This document shows positions 8,540 to 17,488 of a stretch of 64,000 nt of DNA, piece by piece. Each line of letters begins with the position of its first letter. Position 1 is the first letter of the stretch. The notes below the pieces were generated by a model that was not told the DNA's origin, did not search any database, and saw only the letters and a list, made by a program, of their open reading frames with translations. Source of the DNA: Pelagibacterales bacterium SAG-MED50 (GTDB lineage: Bacteria > Pseudomonadota > Alphaproteobacteria > Pelagibacterales > Pelagibacteraceae); NCBI GenBank assembly GCA_014653385.1, contig JACWER010000007.1, positions 1 through 64,000 on the forward strand, in the 5' to 3' direction. Position numbers and translations under genes: made by a program.

Positions 8540-9979
8540 ATGTCTAATTATAAAACTGTTTTTTTTACACTAGGAATTTTGCAAATAATACTTGGGGTAT
8601 CAATGTTCATACCTATTATAGCTCAAATTGCTTACTCTGAAATAGACTCTTCATTTTTTGGGGCATCAATTGTCACAATAATTTTTGGAACTTTATTTTT
8701 TTTGTCAAACTTAGATCATGATAAAAAATTAAATTTACAACAAGCATTTCTGCTCACTGCTCTTTCTTGGCTAAGTATAGCAATTTTTGGATCTCTTCCA
8801 TTTATATTTTCAACAATAGAACTATCGATGACTGATGCGTTTTTTGAAAGTATGTCGGGAATAACAACCACTGGATCTACAATTATTTCAAATCTAGAGT
8901 TTACACCAAAAGGAATTTTGTTATGGAGGGCTATATTACAGTGGTTGGGTGGTATCGGTATTATTGTTATGGCCATCACTTTGATGCCAATAATGAACGT
9001 AGGTGGAATGCAATTATTCAAAATATCAAGCAATGATTCATCAGAGAAAATACTTCCAAAATCTAAAGAGATAGCCTTAAGATTAATCTATATTTACTCA
9101 GGCTTAACTATATTGTGTGGTATAACTTATTGGTTATTTGGGATGAGTAAATTTGATAGTTTAACTCATTCTATGACCACAATAGCTACAGGTGGTTTTT
9201 CAAACTACAATCAATCTATTGGTTATTTTAATAGTATTCCAATTGAGATAGCCTCTATGATATTTATCATTTTAGGAAGTATACCATTTATAGCTTACAT
9301 CAAATTTATAAGTGGAAATAAAAAAATTTTTTTAACAGATGTACAAATTAAAACTTTTTTTAAAATCATTATTTCAGCAATTCTATTATTATCTACATAC
9401 TTATTATTAAATAATTATGAAAATTTTAATTTAAGGTCAGTTTTTTTTAACAGTATTTCTATATTAACAGGAACTGGATACGTAAATTCTGAATATGATA
9501 GTTGGGGTAGTTTTCCAATAACTTTATTTTTAGCACTAATGTTTATAGGTGGATGTGCTGGATCAACAACTTGTGGTATTAAAATTTTTAGAATTCAAAT
9601 TCTATATTCATTTATAGCAACCCAACTTAAAAAAATTATTTATCCAAAAGGTGTATTTGTAATTAAATATGATCAAAGCTCAGTTGATGATAAGTTTATC
9701 GCATCAATAATTTCTTTTATTTATTTTTACTTTGTAATTTTCTTTGTTCTTGCTGCCCTGCTGTCTTTAACAGGTCTTGATTTTATTACTGCAATTTCAG
9801 GGGCTGCCACATCAATTTCAAATGTTGGACCAGGATTAGGTCCTATTATAGGTCCTAATGGAGATTTTTCATCTTTACCTGATATTTCTAAATGGATTTT
9901 AACAGTTGGCATGATTTTAGGTAGACTTGAGCTATTTGCAATATTAGTATTATTTTTGCCATCTTTTTGGAGAAGTTAA
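8540..9979 (+). CDS. trkH: TrkH-type potassium uptake channel subunit
   Basis: This 479-residue membrane protein has the four pore repeats of the TrkH/KtrB family. The filter-like segments are TTTGSTI (about 112-118), ATGGFSN, LTGTGYVN and SNVGPGLGP, each with the selectivity glycine, and GGCAGSTTCGIKIFR follows the third repeat. It imports K+ in the inner membrane, normally gated by a TrkA subunit, which is not in this window. It begins 89 bp from divergent lysS and is followed 1 bp later by ampG. No clear ribosome-binding site precedes the ATG. Confidence 0.93.
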   Translation: MSNYKTVFFTLGILQIILGVSMFIPIIAQIAYSEIDSSFFGASIVTIIFGTLFFLSNLDHDKKLNLQQAFLLTALSWLSIAIFGSLPFIFSTIELSMTDAFFESMSGITTTGSTIISNLEFTPKGILLWRAILQWLGGIGIIVMAITLMPIMNVGGMQLFKISSNDSSEKILPKSKEIALRLIYIYSGLTILCGITYWLFGMSKFDSLTHSMTTIATGGFSNYNQSIGYFNSIPIEIASMIFIILGSIPFIAYIKFISGNKKIFLTDVQIKTFFKIIISAILLLSTYLLLNNYENFNLRSVFFNSISILTGTGYVNSEYDSWGSFPITLFLALMFIGGCAGSTTCGIKIFRIQILYSFIATQLKKIIYPKGVFVIKYDQSSVDDKFIASIISFIYFYFVIFFVLAALLSLTGLDFITAISGAATSISNVGPGLGPIIGPNGDFSSLPDISKWILTVGMILGRLELFAILVLFLPSFWRS

Positions 9980-9980
9980 A

Positions 9981-11654
9981 ATGATTGAATTAAAAAAACA
10001 ATCTCTATCAGAAACCTTTTCTGTCTACTTAGACAAAAGAATGCTTCGAATATTATTATTGGGAGCAATTTCAGGATTTCCATGGGTTTTAATAGGTAGC
10101 AGTTTAAGTTTATGGCTTAAAGAAGAGGGATTAAGTAGATCCACAATTGGTTGGGCAGGATTAATATTTGGAGTTTATGCTATTAATTTTCTTTGGGCAC
10201 CGTTAATTGACAGACTACGAATTCCTTATCTAACTAAAAAGCTTGGACACAGAAGAGGTTGGATAGTGTTAATGCAAATTGCAATTTTAATTTGTCTTGT
10301 CGTTTGGAGTTTAATAAACCCAACAGAAAACCTTGCACTATTAATTTCAGTTGGTTTAGTCATTGCAATTGCATCAGCAACACAAGATATAACTGTGGAT
10401 GCTTTAAGAATTGAACAGATTGGTGAAAATGAGGGCAACTCAATGGCTGCAGGCGCTGCAATGGCAGTTGTTGGTTGGTGGAGTGGATATAAATTAGGTG
10501 GTGTAATAGCTTTATTTACTGCTGAATACTTTCAAAATATTGGCATAACTAATTATTGGCAATCAACATTTTTAATTTTGGGAATTGTAGTAATTTTAAT
10601 GAATATTGGGCTTATGTTTGTTCATGAAGACAAAAGCAATAAAAAACAAAAAGATCTAATTTCAAAAGATAAAGCAATAAACAAAGATTTAAATTCAGCA
10701 AAAAAAAATAATTTAAGGATTTTTGGTGGATTTTTACTAATATTTTCTATTCTTGAGATTATTCCAGTTCTTGAACAAACTAAAAATTATTTAACATTTT
10801 TACCATTAAACATAACCCATTATATGATTATTTCTTTCATACTAGGTTTCATGGGTTTTAATTTTTTAAAAATGAATTTTTTTATTCTCACTTCAAGCTT
10901 GGCTATTTTTATAATTTTTTTTAAAGTAATGTTGTCTTTTGTAATTGTGTCAATTATTATAGGAATTTTAGGAATTGCCTTATTAAATATAAATTCTCAA
11001 TGGGGAAAAGAGACTGCTGAATGGATATCAGCTAAAGTTGGTGGACCACTAGTTTCTTTTATAAAGAAAAATGGGCTGTCTATTGCTTTGGGTATTTTAA
11101 GTTTTGTGTTTTTATTTAAGATAGGTGAGGCATTTTTAGGTCGTATGTCTATAGTCTTTTATAAGGAAATTGGATTTTCTAAAGGCGATATTGCTATTTA
11201 TTCAAAAACTTTGGGTTGGATTACAACAGTTATCTTTACATTGTTGGGTGGTCTATTTGTAATTAGATCAGGAGTTTTAAAGGCAATGTTTCTCGCAGGT
11301 ATTTTAATGGCTGCAACTAATTTATTATTTACAGCATTAGCATGGAGTGGAAAATCAGAGTGGTTATTTGCAGTTGCTGTTATTTTTGATGATATAGCTG
11401 CAGCTTTTGCAACAGTTGCTTTTGTTGCTTTTATTTCACTACTTGTAGATAGAACCTACACAGCTACCCAATATGCTCTTTTAGCTTCTATAGGAACTGC
11501 AGGAAGGACTACTCTTGCATCATCATCTGGGGCTTTAGTTGATTGGTTAAATGGTGATTGGGGTACTTTTTTTATTCTAACTGCTATTATGGTTATCCCA
11601 TCTTTGATTTGCTTATGGTTTATTAAAGATAAATTAAAACTTAGTGAAAAATAA
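9981..11654 (+). CDS. ampG: AmpG-like muropeptide permease (MFS)
   Basis: This 557-residue major-facilitator protein shows the AmpG pattern: GFPWVLIGSSLSLWLKEEG near the first helix, YAINFLWAPLIDR, LGHRRGWIVLMQ, ASATQDITVDALRIE, and the late GTAGRTTLASSSGALVD. AmpG imports anhydromuropeptides for cell-wall recycling. It is longer than E. coli AmpG because of a hydrophobic central insertion (about 240-340), as seen in some alphaproteobacterial forms. The downstream NlpC/P60 gene overlaps it by 11 bp, which fits a joint peptidoglycan-recycling role. I am confident of the family and fairly confident of the substrate. Confidence 0.88.
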   Translation: MIELKKQSLSETFSVYLDKRMLRILLLGAISGFPWVLIGSSLSLWLKEEGLSRSTIGWAGLIFGVYAINFLWAPLIDRLRIPYLTKKLGHRRGWIVLMQIAILICLVVWSLINPTENLALLISVGLVIAIASATQDITVDALRIEQIGENEGNSMAAGAAMAVVGWWSGYKLGGVIALFTAEYFQNIGITNYWQSTFLILGIVVILMNIGLMFVHEDKSNKKQKDLISKDKAINKDLNSAKKNNLRIFGGFLLIFSILEIIPVLEQTKNYLTFLPLNITHYMIISFILGFMGFNFLKMNFFILTSSLAIFIIFFKVMLSFVIVSIIIGILGIALLNINSQWGKETAEWISAKVGGPLVSFIKKNGLSIALGILSFVFLFKIGEAFLGRMSIVFYKEIGFSKGDIAIYSKTLGWITTVIFTLLGGLFVIRSGVLKAMFLAGILMAATNLLFTALAWSGKSEWLFAVAVIFDDIAAAFATVAFVAFISLLVDRTYTATQYALLASIGTAGRTTLASSSGALVDWLNGDWGTFFILTAIMVIPSLICLWFIKDKLKLSEK

Positions 11655-12390
11655 TTTTTTTTATAAAAAGCAATATTCAAATATTTACAAAACAACTTCT
11701 AGATTTTCAGAGGTTACCTCACAAATTATATATGGAGAAAAATTTAAAATTTTATCTAAAAAGAAAGATTGGATAAAAATAAAATCTTTATTTGATAATT
11801 ATGTTGGCTACATTAAAAATGAAAATTATATAAAAAATTATAAACCAACACATAAAGTTTATACTTTAAAAGCTATTATTTACAGTAAACCTAATAATAA
11901 AACTAAAACTTTTTTACCTTTTGCATCAAAATTTTCAATAATTAATGAAAATAAAAATTTCATACAATTTGATAAAAATAAATGGTTAAAAAAAAAAGAT
12001 ATCAAAAAAATTGATCACAAAGAAAAAAATTTTTTTAAAATATTAAGATTATTTTTAGAAACTAAATATGTGTGGGGTGGCAAAACATACAATGGAATAG
12101 ATTGTTCAGCTTTATTGCAGCTATTTTATTATTATAATAACTCATTTTATCCAAGAGATACAAAAGACCAAATCAAATATTCAAGAAAACAATTAAAAAG
12201 AAAAGTATATAAAAAAGGTAATGTAATCTTTTGGAAAGGTCATGTTGCCATTTGTATTAATTCTAAAAAATTAATTCATGCTTATGGTCCAGAAAAAAAA
12301 GTATTAATCATGCCAATATCAAAAACTATAGAGAGAATTAAGAAAACAGCAAATCTGTCTATTAAAAAAATATCCTCAATAAAATATTAG
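11644..12390 (+). CDS. NlpC/P60 peptidase with N-terminal SH3-like domains
   Basis: This 248-residue protein has two SH3-like stretches (about 10-65 and 70-120) and a C-terminal NlpC/P60 cysteine peptidase with Cys154 in YNGIDCSALLQL, His200 in KGHVAICIN and His212 in LIHAYGP. The family cleaves D-glutamyl-diaminopimelate bonds in wall peptides. There is no signal peptide, so it should act in the cytoplasm, a good match for processing muropeptides brought in by the upstream AmpG. The start is GTG at 11644, inside the end of ampG. The protein is very lysine-rich. Its stop overlaps convergent tyrA by 4 bp. Confidence 0.85.
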   Translation: MKNNFFYKKQYSNIYKTTSRFSEVTSQIIYGEKFKILSKKKDWIKIKSLFDNYVGYIKNENYIKNYKPTHKVYTLKAIIYSKPNNKTKTFLPFASKFSIINENKNFIQFDKNKWLKKKDIKKIDHKEKNFFKILRLFLETKYVWGGKTYNGIDCSALLQLFYYYNNSFYPRDTKDQIKYSRKQLKRKVYKKGNVIFWKGHVAICINSKKLIHAYGPEKKVLIMPISKTIERIKKTANLSIKKISSIKY

Positions 12391-13283
12391 CTTCTTCCAA
12401 AGTCAGGTTTATCGACATCTTGCTTTAATTTAATAATTTTTGTTCTTACTTTTTTAGTTTGAATTAATTTTTTCAAAATTGATTTATTGTTTTTTGAATT
12501 AATATCTTTTTTAAAAGAATTTAGGTTTTTGATAAATAAATCAATGGCTTTAGAGATATTTTTTTTATTGTTAAAAAATATATCTCTCCACATAATTTCA
12601 TTTGAAGCTGCTATTCTTGAAAAATCTCGCAAACCACCTGCGCTATATTTAATAAGATCATAATTTTGTATTTTTTCAAAATCTTGTGCTGACTTTACTA
12701 AATTGTATGCGATCAAGTGTGGAAGATGACTGGTTATAGAAAAAATTTTATCATGTTTTTCTGGACTCATAATAACTGTTTTGGATCCAATCTTTTTCCA
12801 AAATTTATTCAATATATTTATATGATTTTTCTTAGTATTTTTCTCTTTTATCAAAACACACCATTTATCCTCAAATATATCTTGCCTTCCGTGCTCTGGT
12901 CCACTTACTTCAGATCCTGCTATTGGGTGACTTTGAGTCCAGGAGATATCTTTTCTTAAAAATTTTTTAATAATTCTTGAAGACTCTACTTTGGAGGAAC
13001 CTATGTCAGTTATAATAGTTTTGGATAATAAATATTTGTTCATTTTAAGAATAAGATTCTTATACTCATTCATTGGTGTGCATAAAATAATCAAATCTGA
13101 TTTTATAACTCCGTCCTCTAATTTTTTTATAATTATTCCAGGAAGTTTTAATTTTTTTATTTTTGTAATGTTTGACTTTGATTTTTCATAAATATAAATT
13201 TTATTAGCCATCTTCTTTTTTTGTATTCTTCTCAATAAAGATGATCCTAATAAACCACATCCAATAATTAAAATATTTTTCAT
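12387..13283 (-). CDS. tyrA: Prephenate/arogenate dehydrogenase
   Basis: This 298-residue NAD(P)-dependent enzyme starts with the Rossmann motif IIGCGLLGSS and contains TDIGSSK and HPIAGSEVSGPEHGR, the substrate-binding signature of TyrA, followed by the helical dimerisation domain. It catalyses the oxidative decarboxylation step towards tyrosine. It lies one base downstream of hisC, so the two form an operon in which the aminotransferase likely serves aromatic amino acids too. Prephenate versus arogenate preference cannot be read from sequence. It lacks a fused chorismate mutase or ACT domain. Confidence 0.92.
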   Translation of the reverse strand: MKNILIIGCGLLGSSLLRRIQKKKMANKIYIYEKSKSNITKIKKLKLPGIIIKKLEDGVIKSDLIILCTPMNEYKNLILKMNKYLLSKTIITDIGSSKVESSRIIKKFLRKDISWTQSHPIAGSEVSGPEHGRQDIFEDKWCVLIKEKNTKKNHINILNKFWKKIGSKTVIMSPEKHDKIFSITSHLPHLIAYNLVKSAQDFEKIQNYDLIKYSAGGLRDFSRIAASNEIMWRDIFFNNKKNISKAIDLFIKNLNSFKKDINSKNNKSILKKLIQTKKVRTKIIKLKQDVDKPDFGRS

Positions 13284-13284
13284 A

Positions 13285-14367
13285 CTAATCTAATATTTTT
13301 TTTGCAGCACTCATAAATGCTAAATTTTCATTTTTAGATCCAATAGTTAATCTTAATTTATTTTTAATATGATAGCCATCTTCTGTGGATCTTACGATAA
13401 TTCCTTTTGTTTTTAATCTTTCATAAAAATACTTTGCTGTATATTTGCATTTTTCAAAATCTAAAAATAAAAAATTTGCAGAAATTGGATTTGAAAAAAT
13501 TTGATATCTTTCAAGAAAAGATTTTATTTTTTTTGCATAATATAAGTTGTGTTTTATTGAGCGTTCTATAAACTTTTGATCTTTAAGCGATTCAGTTGCT
13601 GCCAATTGACCAAGATGACTAACATTAAATGGTGGTTTAATAACATTTAATGCATTTATTATTTTTTTCGATCCATATCCCCACCCAACTCTTAAAGAAG
13701 CTAGTCCAAATATTTTGGAGAATGTTCTTAATACAAAAACATTGTCTTTGTTTTTAAATAAATCTAATCCTGATTTATAGTCAGCATTTTTCATATACTC
13801 TGCATAAGCATCATCTACCACTAATAAAATATTTTTATTTAATTTTTTTCTAAGGTCTAATATCTCTTTTTGTGTCAAATAAGTTCCAGTTGGATTATTG
13901 GGATTGGCAAGAAAAACAATTTTTGTGTTTTTTGTTACTTTTTTGAGTATTTCAATATTTGAAATTTTATAATTAATTTCTTTTGCAAATTTAACCTTTG
14001 CATCAACAATATTTGCATAGATTCTGTACATTAAAAAACTGTATTCCGGGATTACAACTTCATCTTTTGGCTTTAAAAATAATTGACAGATCATTTGAAT
14101 GATTTCATCTGAACCTGCTCCACATATAACTTTATCAGGATTACATTTAAATTTTTTTGATATTTCTTTTCTTAAATTCTGAGATTTGCCATCTGGGTAT
14201 CTCTCTAAATTTAACCCTTTATTAGATATGATCTTAGTTGCTTTAGAGCTCATTCCTAAAGCTGACTCATTTGCTGATAATTTAATAATTTTCTTTAGTT
14301 TTTTAATTTTAGATTTACCCGGTTTGTAAGGCTCAATATTAAAATTTTTAAATTTTGGAGTGGTCAT
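13285..14367 (-). CDS. hisC: Histidinol-phosphate / aromatic aminotransferase
   Basis: This 360-residue fold-type I PLP enzyme has the HisC pattern: IKLSANESALGMS, GAGSDEIIQM, LANPNNPTGTY, VVDDAYAEY, and the PLP lysine in RTFSKIFGLASLRVGWG. It transaminates imidazole-acetol phosphate in histidine synthesis. Pairing with tyrA suggests it also, or mainly, handles aromatic keto acids. Length and start (MTTPKFKNFNIEPYKPGKSK) match the family. A TATAAT box on the minus strand (14405-14400) lies 33 bp upstream, though no good -35 accompanies it. Confidence 0.9.
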   Translation of the reverse strand: MTTPKFKNFNIEPYKPGKSKIKKLKKIIKLSANESALGMSSKATKIISNKGLNLERYPDGKSQNLRKEISKKFKCNPDKVICGAGSDEIIQMICQLFLKPKDEVVIPEYSFLMYRIYANIVDAKVKFAKEINYKISNIEILKKVTKNTKIVFLANPNNPTGTYLTQKEILDLRKKLNKNILLVVDDAYAEYMKNADYKSGLDLFKNKDNVFVLRTFSKIFGLASLRVGWGYGSKKIINALNVIKPPFNVSHLGQLAATESLKDQKFIERSIKHNLYYAKKIKSFLERYQIFSNPISANFLFLDFEKCKYTAKYFYERLKTKGIIVRSTEDGYHIKNKLRLTIGSKNENLAFMSAAKKILD

Positions 14368-14440
14368 ATTTTTTAATTTATGAGTTCTTTATAGATAAAA
14401 TTATAAAATTTTACATAGAATAAGACATTTTTTAAAAAAA

Positions 14441-14469
14441 TTGACATAATAAATAACATCTAGTACAAA
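14441..14469 (+). promoter_or_regulatory. metX promoter
   Basis: A perfect TTGACA at 14441-14446 is followed after 17 bp by TACAAA at 14464-14469. Transcription would begin just before the SAM-II riboswitch stem at 14475, as expected for a riboswitch leader. Confidence 0.65.
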
Positions 14470-14474
14470 ATTTA

Positions 14475-14523
14475 TGCGCTGATTTAACTGAATTGCGAGC
14501 GCTTAAAAAAAACCGCTAAAATT
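14475..14523 (+). promoter_or_regulatory. SAM-II riboswitch
   Basis: The leader matches the SAM-II (metA motif) class of alphaproteobacteria: a P1 stem GCGCT (14476-14480) with AGCGC (14498-14502), the conserved GATTTAAC at 14481-14488, ATTGCGAGCGC, and the downstream CGCTAAAA strand (14514-14521) that forms the pseudoknot. It senses S-adenosylmethionine and lowers expression of metX. The ATG lies about 38 bp beyond. There is no obvious Shine-Dalgarno sequence between the pseudoknot and the ATG. Confidence 0.9.
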
Positions 14524-14558
14524 GTTTTTTTACTCTCAATTCAAATAATAGCATTATT

Positions 14559-15677
14559 ATGAATACGGAATTAAACTTAAAAACTCTAATAGTTAAAAAA
14601 CCACTTAAACTCGACTGTGGAAAAACTATTAATGATTTTCCAATTGCATACGAAACATATGGAACTTTGAATGAAAAAAAAGATAATGCTATTTTAATTT
14701 TTCATGCATTAACAGGTGATCAATTTGTAACAGGCTTAAATCCAATTACAAATAAAGATGGCTGGTGGTCTTATGCTGTGGGCCCTAATAAGGCAATTGA
14801 TACAAACAAATTTTTTGTAATTTGTTCAAATGTGATTGGTGGATGCCTCGGTTCATTTGGCCCAAGTCATAAAGATCCTGATACACAAAAAATTTTTGGT
14901 ACTAATTTTCCCGTGATCACTATTAATGACATGGTAAATGCTCAAAATAATTTACTTGATCACTTTGGTATAGAAAAACTTTTTTCTATTGTGGGGGGAT
15001 CAATGGGTGGAATGCAAGTTCTACAATTTATTAGTAATTTTCCAGATAAAGCTAGAACTGTAATTCCTATTGCATGTACCTCCAGTCATTCTGCACAAAA
15101 TATTGCATTTAATGAGCTTGGAAGACAAGCAATTGCTGCAGATAGTAATTGGAATGAAGGAAATTATAATTCTAAAGATACTATACCCAATAAAGGTTTG
15201 GCAGTTGCGAGAATGGCTGCTCATATCACATATCTTTCAAAAAAAGGTCTTCAAGAAAAATTTGGAAGAAAATTACAAGAAAGAGAAGATCTTAAATTTG
15301 GATTTGATGCAGATTTTCAAATTGAAAGTTACTTGAGATATCAAGGATCAGTTTTTGTGGATAGATTTGATGCAAATAGTTACCTTTATATTACAAGAGC
15401 TATGGATTACTTTGATTTAGGCAAACAATTTAACGGAAATTTATCAGATGCTTTTAAAGAAACTAAAGCTAAATTTTTCATAATATCTTTTACGTCAGAT
15501 TGGCTTTACCCTACTCAGGAAAATAAAGATATTGTAATTGCCTTAAATTCTATTGGTGCCGATGTAGGTTTTGTTGAAATTGAGTCAGACAAAGGACACG
15601 ACTCATTCTTACTAGATGTTCCAGATTTTCTAAGTGCTCTTAAAAATTTTTTAGACAAATCTTATATTAAAAATTAA
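14559..15677 (+). CDS. metX: Homoserine O-acetyltransferase
   Basis: This 372-residue alpha/beta-hydrolase-fold enzyme activates homoserine for methionine synthesis. Motifs seen are HALTGDQFVTG, CSNVIGGCLGSFGP, the nucleophile elbow GGSMGG with Ser148, SDWLYPT carrying the aspartate, and KGHDSFLLD carrying the histidine. Acetyl versus succinyl specificity cannot be fixed from sequence; acetyl is usual for MetX. It is controlled by the SAM-II riboswitch directly upstream and is followed 2 bp later by metW, the usual alphaproteobacterial pair. Confidence 0.94.
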   Translation: MNTELNLKTLIVKKPLKLDCGKTINDFPIAYETYGTLNEKKDNAILIFHALTGDQFVTGLNPITNKDGWWSYAVGPNKAIDTNKFFVICSNVIGGCLGSFGPSHKDPDTQKIFGTNFPVITINDMVNAQNNLLDHFGIEKLFSIVGGSMGGMQVLQFISNFPDKARTVIPIACTSSHSAQNIAFNELGRQAIAADSNWNEGNYNSKDTIPNKGLAVARMAAHITYLSKKGLQEKFGRKLQEREDLKFGFDADFQIESYLRYQGSVFVDRFDANSYLYITRAMDYFDLGKQFNGNLSDAFKETKAKFFIISFTSDWLYPTQENKDIVIALNSIGADVGFVEIESDKGHDSFLLDVPDFLSALKNFLDKSYIKN

Positions 15678-15679
15678 TT

Positions 15680-16312
15680 ATGAAAAATGAATTCAAAGTT
15701 ATTGCTGATTTAATTGAAAAAGATAAAAAAGTTTTAGATGTGGGGTGTGCAGATGGTACTTTGATGAAATTTTTAAAAGATAATAAAAATATTAACATTA
15801 GAGGGTTGGAAATTTCAAAAGATAAAGTTCAAAAATGTATAGCAAAAGGCCTTACAGTAATTGAGGGAAATGCTGAGAAAGATTTAATACAATTTCCTGA
15901 TAAATCTTTTGATTATGTTGTTTTAAGTCAGACACTTCAGGCATTTTTAAATCCTGAACTGGTAATCACTGAATTATTAAGAGTTGGAAAAAAAGCAATA
16001 GTTACAATACCTAATTTTGGTTATTGGAAAATTAGACTTCATTTATTAACAAAAGGAACAATGCCCATAACCAAAACATTACCTGATGAATGGTACAACA
16101 CTCCAAATTTACATATGTGTACTATTAAGGATTTTGTTCATTTTGTAAAATCTAGAAATTTTAAAATTTTCAAATCATTAGCTCTAAATAATGAGAATAT
16201 ATCATCAATTAATGATACTAATCTGGGTATTAAAAATCTATTTGCTGATTTAGGTATATTTTTAATTGAAAAACAATATGAGAATAGAAATAATCCCATG
16301 CTTAAAAGATAA
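15680..16312 (+). CDS. metW: MetW-like SAM-dependent methyltransferase-fold protein
   Basis: This 210-residue protein has the class I methyltransferase motif VLDVGCADGTLM (about 19-30), SFDYVVLSQTLQA, and the MetW-specific NFGYWKIRLHLLTKGTMPITKTLPDEWYNTPNLH. MetW partners MetX in methionine synthesis in many proteobacteria; its biochemical role is thought to be an accessory one to MetX. It is 2 bp from metX and its 3' end overlaps gloB by 35 bp in a different frame. Confidence 0.92.
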   Translation: MKNEFKVIADLIEKDKKVLDVGCADGTLMKFLKDNKNINIRGLEISKDKVQKCIAKGLTVIEGNAEKDLIQFPDKSFDYVVLSQTLQAFLNPELVITELLRVGKKAIVTIPNFGYWKIRLHLLTKGTMPITKTLPDEWYNTPNLHMCTIKDFVHFVKSRNFKIFKSLALNNENISSINDTNLGIKNLFADLGIFLIEKQYENRNNPMLKR

Positions 16313-16997
16313 CTACAGTTATCTTTTAATTGATGAGTCTACTAATACTGCGTGTGTTATTGACCCCAGTGAAGCTGGACCAGTCATTAATTTTATTGAA
16401 AAAGAAAATATTACTTTAAAATATATCCTAAACACACATCATCATTTTGATCATATTGGAGGAAATATAGATCTAAAAAATAGATATAATTCAATTGTAG
16501 TTGGTTATAAGGATGATGCTAACAGAATTCCTGAAGTCCAGGTTTTAGTTGAGGATGATCAAATTTGGAAGGCTGATAATTTTGAGGCAAAAATTATTCA
16601 TATTCCTGGTCATACAAGTGGTCATATTAGTTTTCATTTTTTTAAAGAAAAACTAATCTTTACAGGTGACACATTATTTTCACTTGGTTGTGGGAAAATT
16701 TTTGAAGGCACTTATCAAGAAATGTTTAACTCTTTAGGCAAGTTAAAAAGCCTTCCTGAAGACACTAAAATTTATTGTGGGCATGAATATACACTCCAAA
16801 ATTCCAATTTTTGTATAAAGCATGAGCCTGAAAATTTAAATTTACAAAATAAAATATTAAAAATTAATGAAAAACTTAAAAATAACCTACCTACAATTCC
16901 TTCTACTCTTAAAGATGAGATAGAATGCAATATATTTTTAAGAGCAAAAAACGTTGAATCCTTTTCAAAATTGAGAGATTTAAAGGATAATTTCTAG
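16278..16997 (+). CDS. gloB: Hydroxyacylglutathione hydrolase (glyoxalase II)
   Basis: This protein of about 239 residues has the metallo-beta-lactamase signature THHHFDHIGG, then HIPGHTSGHISF, FTGDTLFSLGCGKIFEG and CGHEYT, which together make up the glyoxalase II dinuclear metal site. It hydrolyses S-lactoylglutathione to lactate and glutathione. I chose the ATG at 16278 (MRIEIIPC), the family start, over an upstream TTG at 16266. The 5' end overlaps metW by 35 bp. Confidence 0.93.
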   Translation: MRIEIIPCLKDNYSYLLIDESTNTACVIDPSEAGPVINFIEKENITLKYILNTHHHFDHIGGNIDLKNRYNSIVVGYKDDANRIPEVQVLVEDDQIWKADNFEAKIIHIPGHTSGHISFHFFKEKLIFTGDTLFSLGCGKIFEGTYQEMFNSLGKLKSLPEDTKIYCGHEYTLQNSNFCIKHEPENLNLQNKILKINEKLKNNLPTIPSTLKDEIECNIFLRAKNVESFSKLRDLKDNF

Positions 16998-17007
16998 TTA
17001 ATTCGAC

Positions 17008-17035
17008 TTGACTAAAACCTTGCTACAACTATATT
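17008..17035 (+). promoter_or_regulatory. rplU promoter
   Basis: TTGACT at 17008-17013 and TATATT at 17030-17035 are spaced 16 bp, a good sigma-70 promoter placed 27 bp before the L21 start. It separates the ribosomal-protein operon from metX-metW-gloB. Confidence 0.65.
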
Positions 17036-17062
17036 GCGGTAACTTAAATTTAAATTCTTACT

Positions 17063-17476
17063 ATGTCATACGCTATAATAAAAACAGGTGGAAAACAGTA
17101 CAAGGTAAAAGCTGGTGAAATTCTTAAAATTGAAAAATTACCAGATTCAAAACCTGAGTCTAAAATAGAGTTCAACGAAATACTTGCGTATGGAGATGAC
17201 AAATCAATAGAAATAGGTGCACCACATGTTGAAGGTGCAAAAGTAGAAGCTGATTTAATTAAAAATGGTAAAGATAGAACAATTTTAATTTTCAAAAAAA
17301 GAAGAAGACATAATTCAAGAAGAAAAAATGGTCATAGACAAGAACATACAATGATTAGAATTAACAAAATTTTTTCTAAAGATGGTAAAGTTTTATCTGA
17401 AGCAGAAAAAATAGTTAAACCAACTAAAAAAGTTGAAGCTGAAGTTAAACCAAAAAAAGAAGTGGCAAATAAATAA
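17063..17476 (+). CDS. rplU: 50S ribosomal protein L21
   Basis: This 137-residue protein begins SYAIIKTGGKQYKVKAGEILKIEKL, the L21 signature, and contains FKKRRRHNSRRKNGHRQEHT, the basic 23S rRNA-binding hairpin. The core ends near residue 103. A lysine/glutamate/valine-rich tail of about 30 residues follows (EAEVKPKKE), one of several ribosomal proteins here with low-complexity extensions. It is 12 bp upstream of rpmA. Confidence 0.95.
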   Translation: MSYAIIKTGGKQYKVKAGEILKIEKLPDSKPESKIEFNEILAYGDDKSIEIGAPHVEGAKVEADLIKNGKDRTILIFKKRRRHNSRRKNGHRQEHTMIRINKIFSKDGKVLSEAEKIVKPTKKVEAEVKPKKEVANK

Positions 17477-17488
17477 ATTAGGTAAGTT

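Noticed and set aside
16266-16312. Frameshift between metW and gloB
   Set aside because: The overlap is explained by gloB starting at the ATG 16278 in another frame; both proteins are full length.
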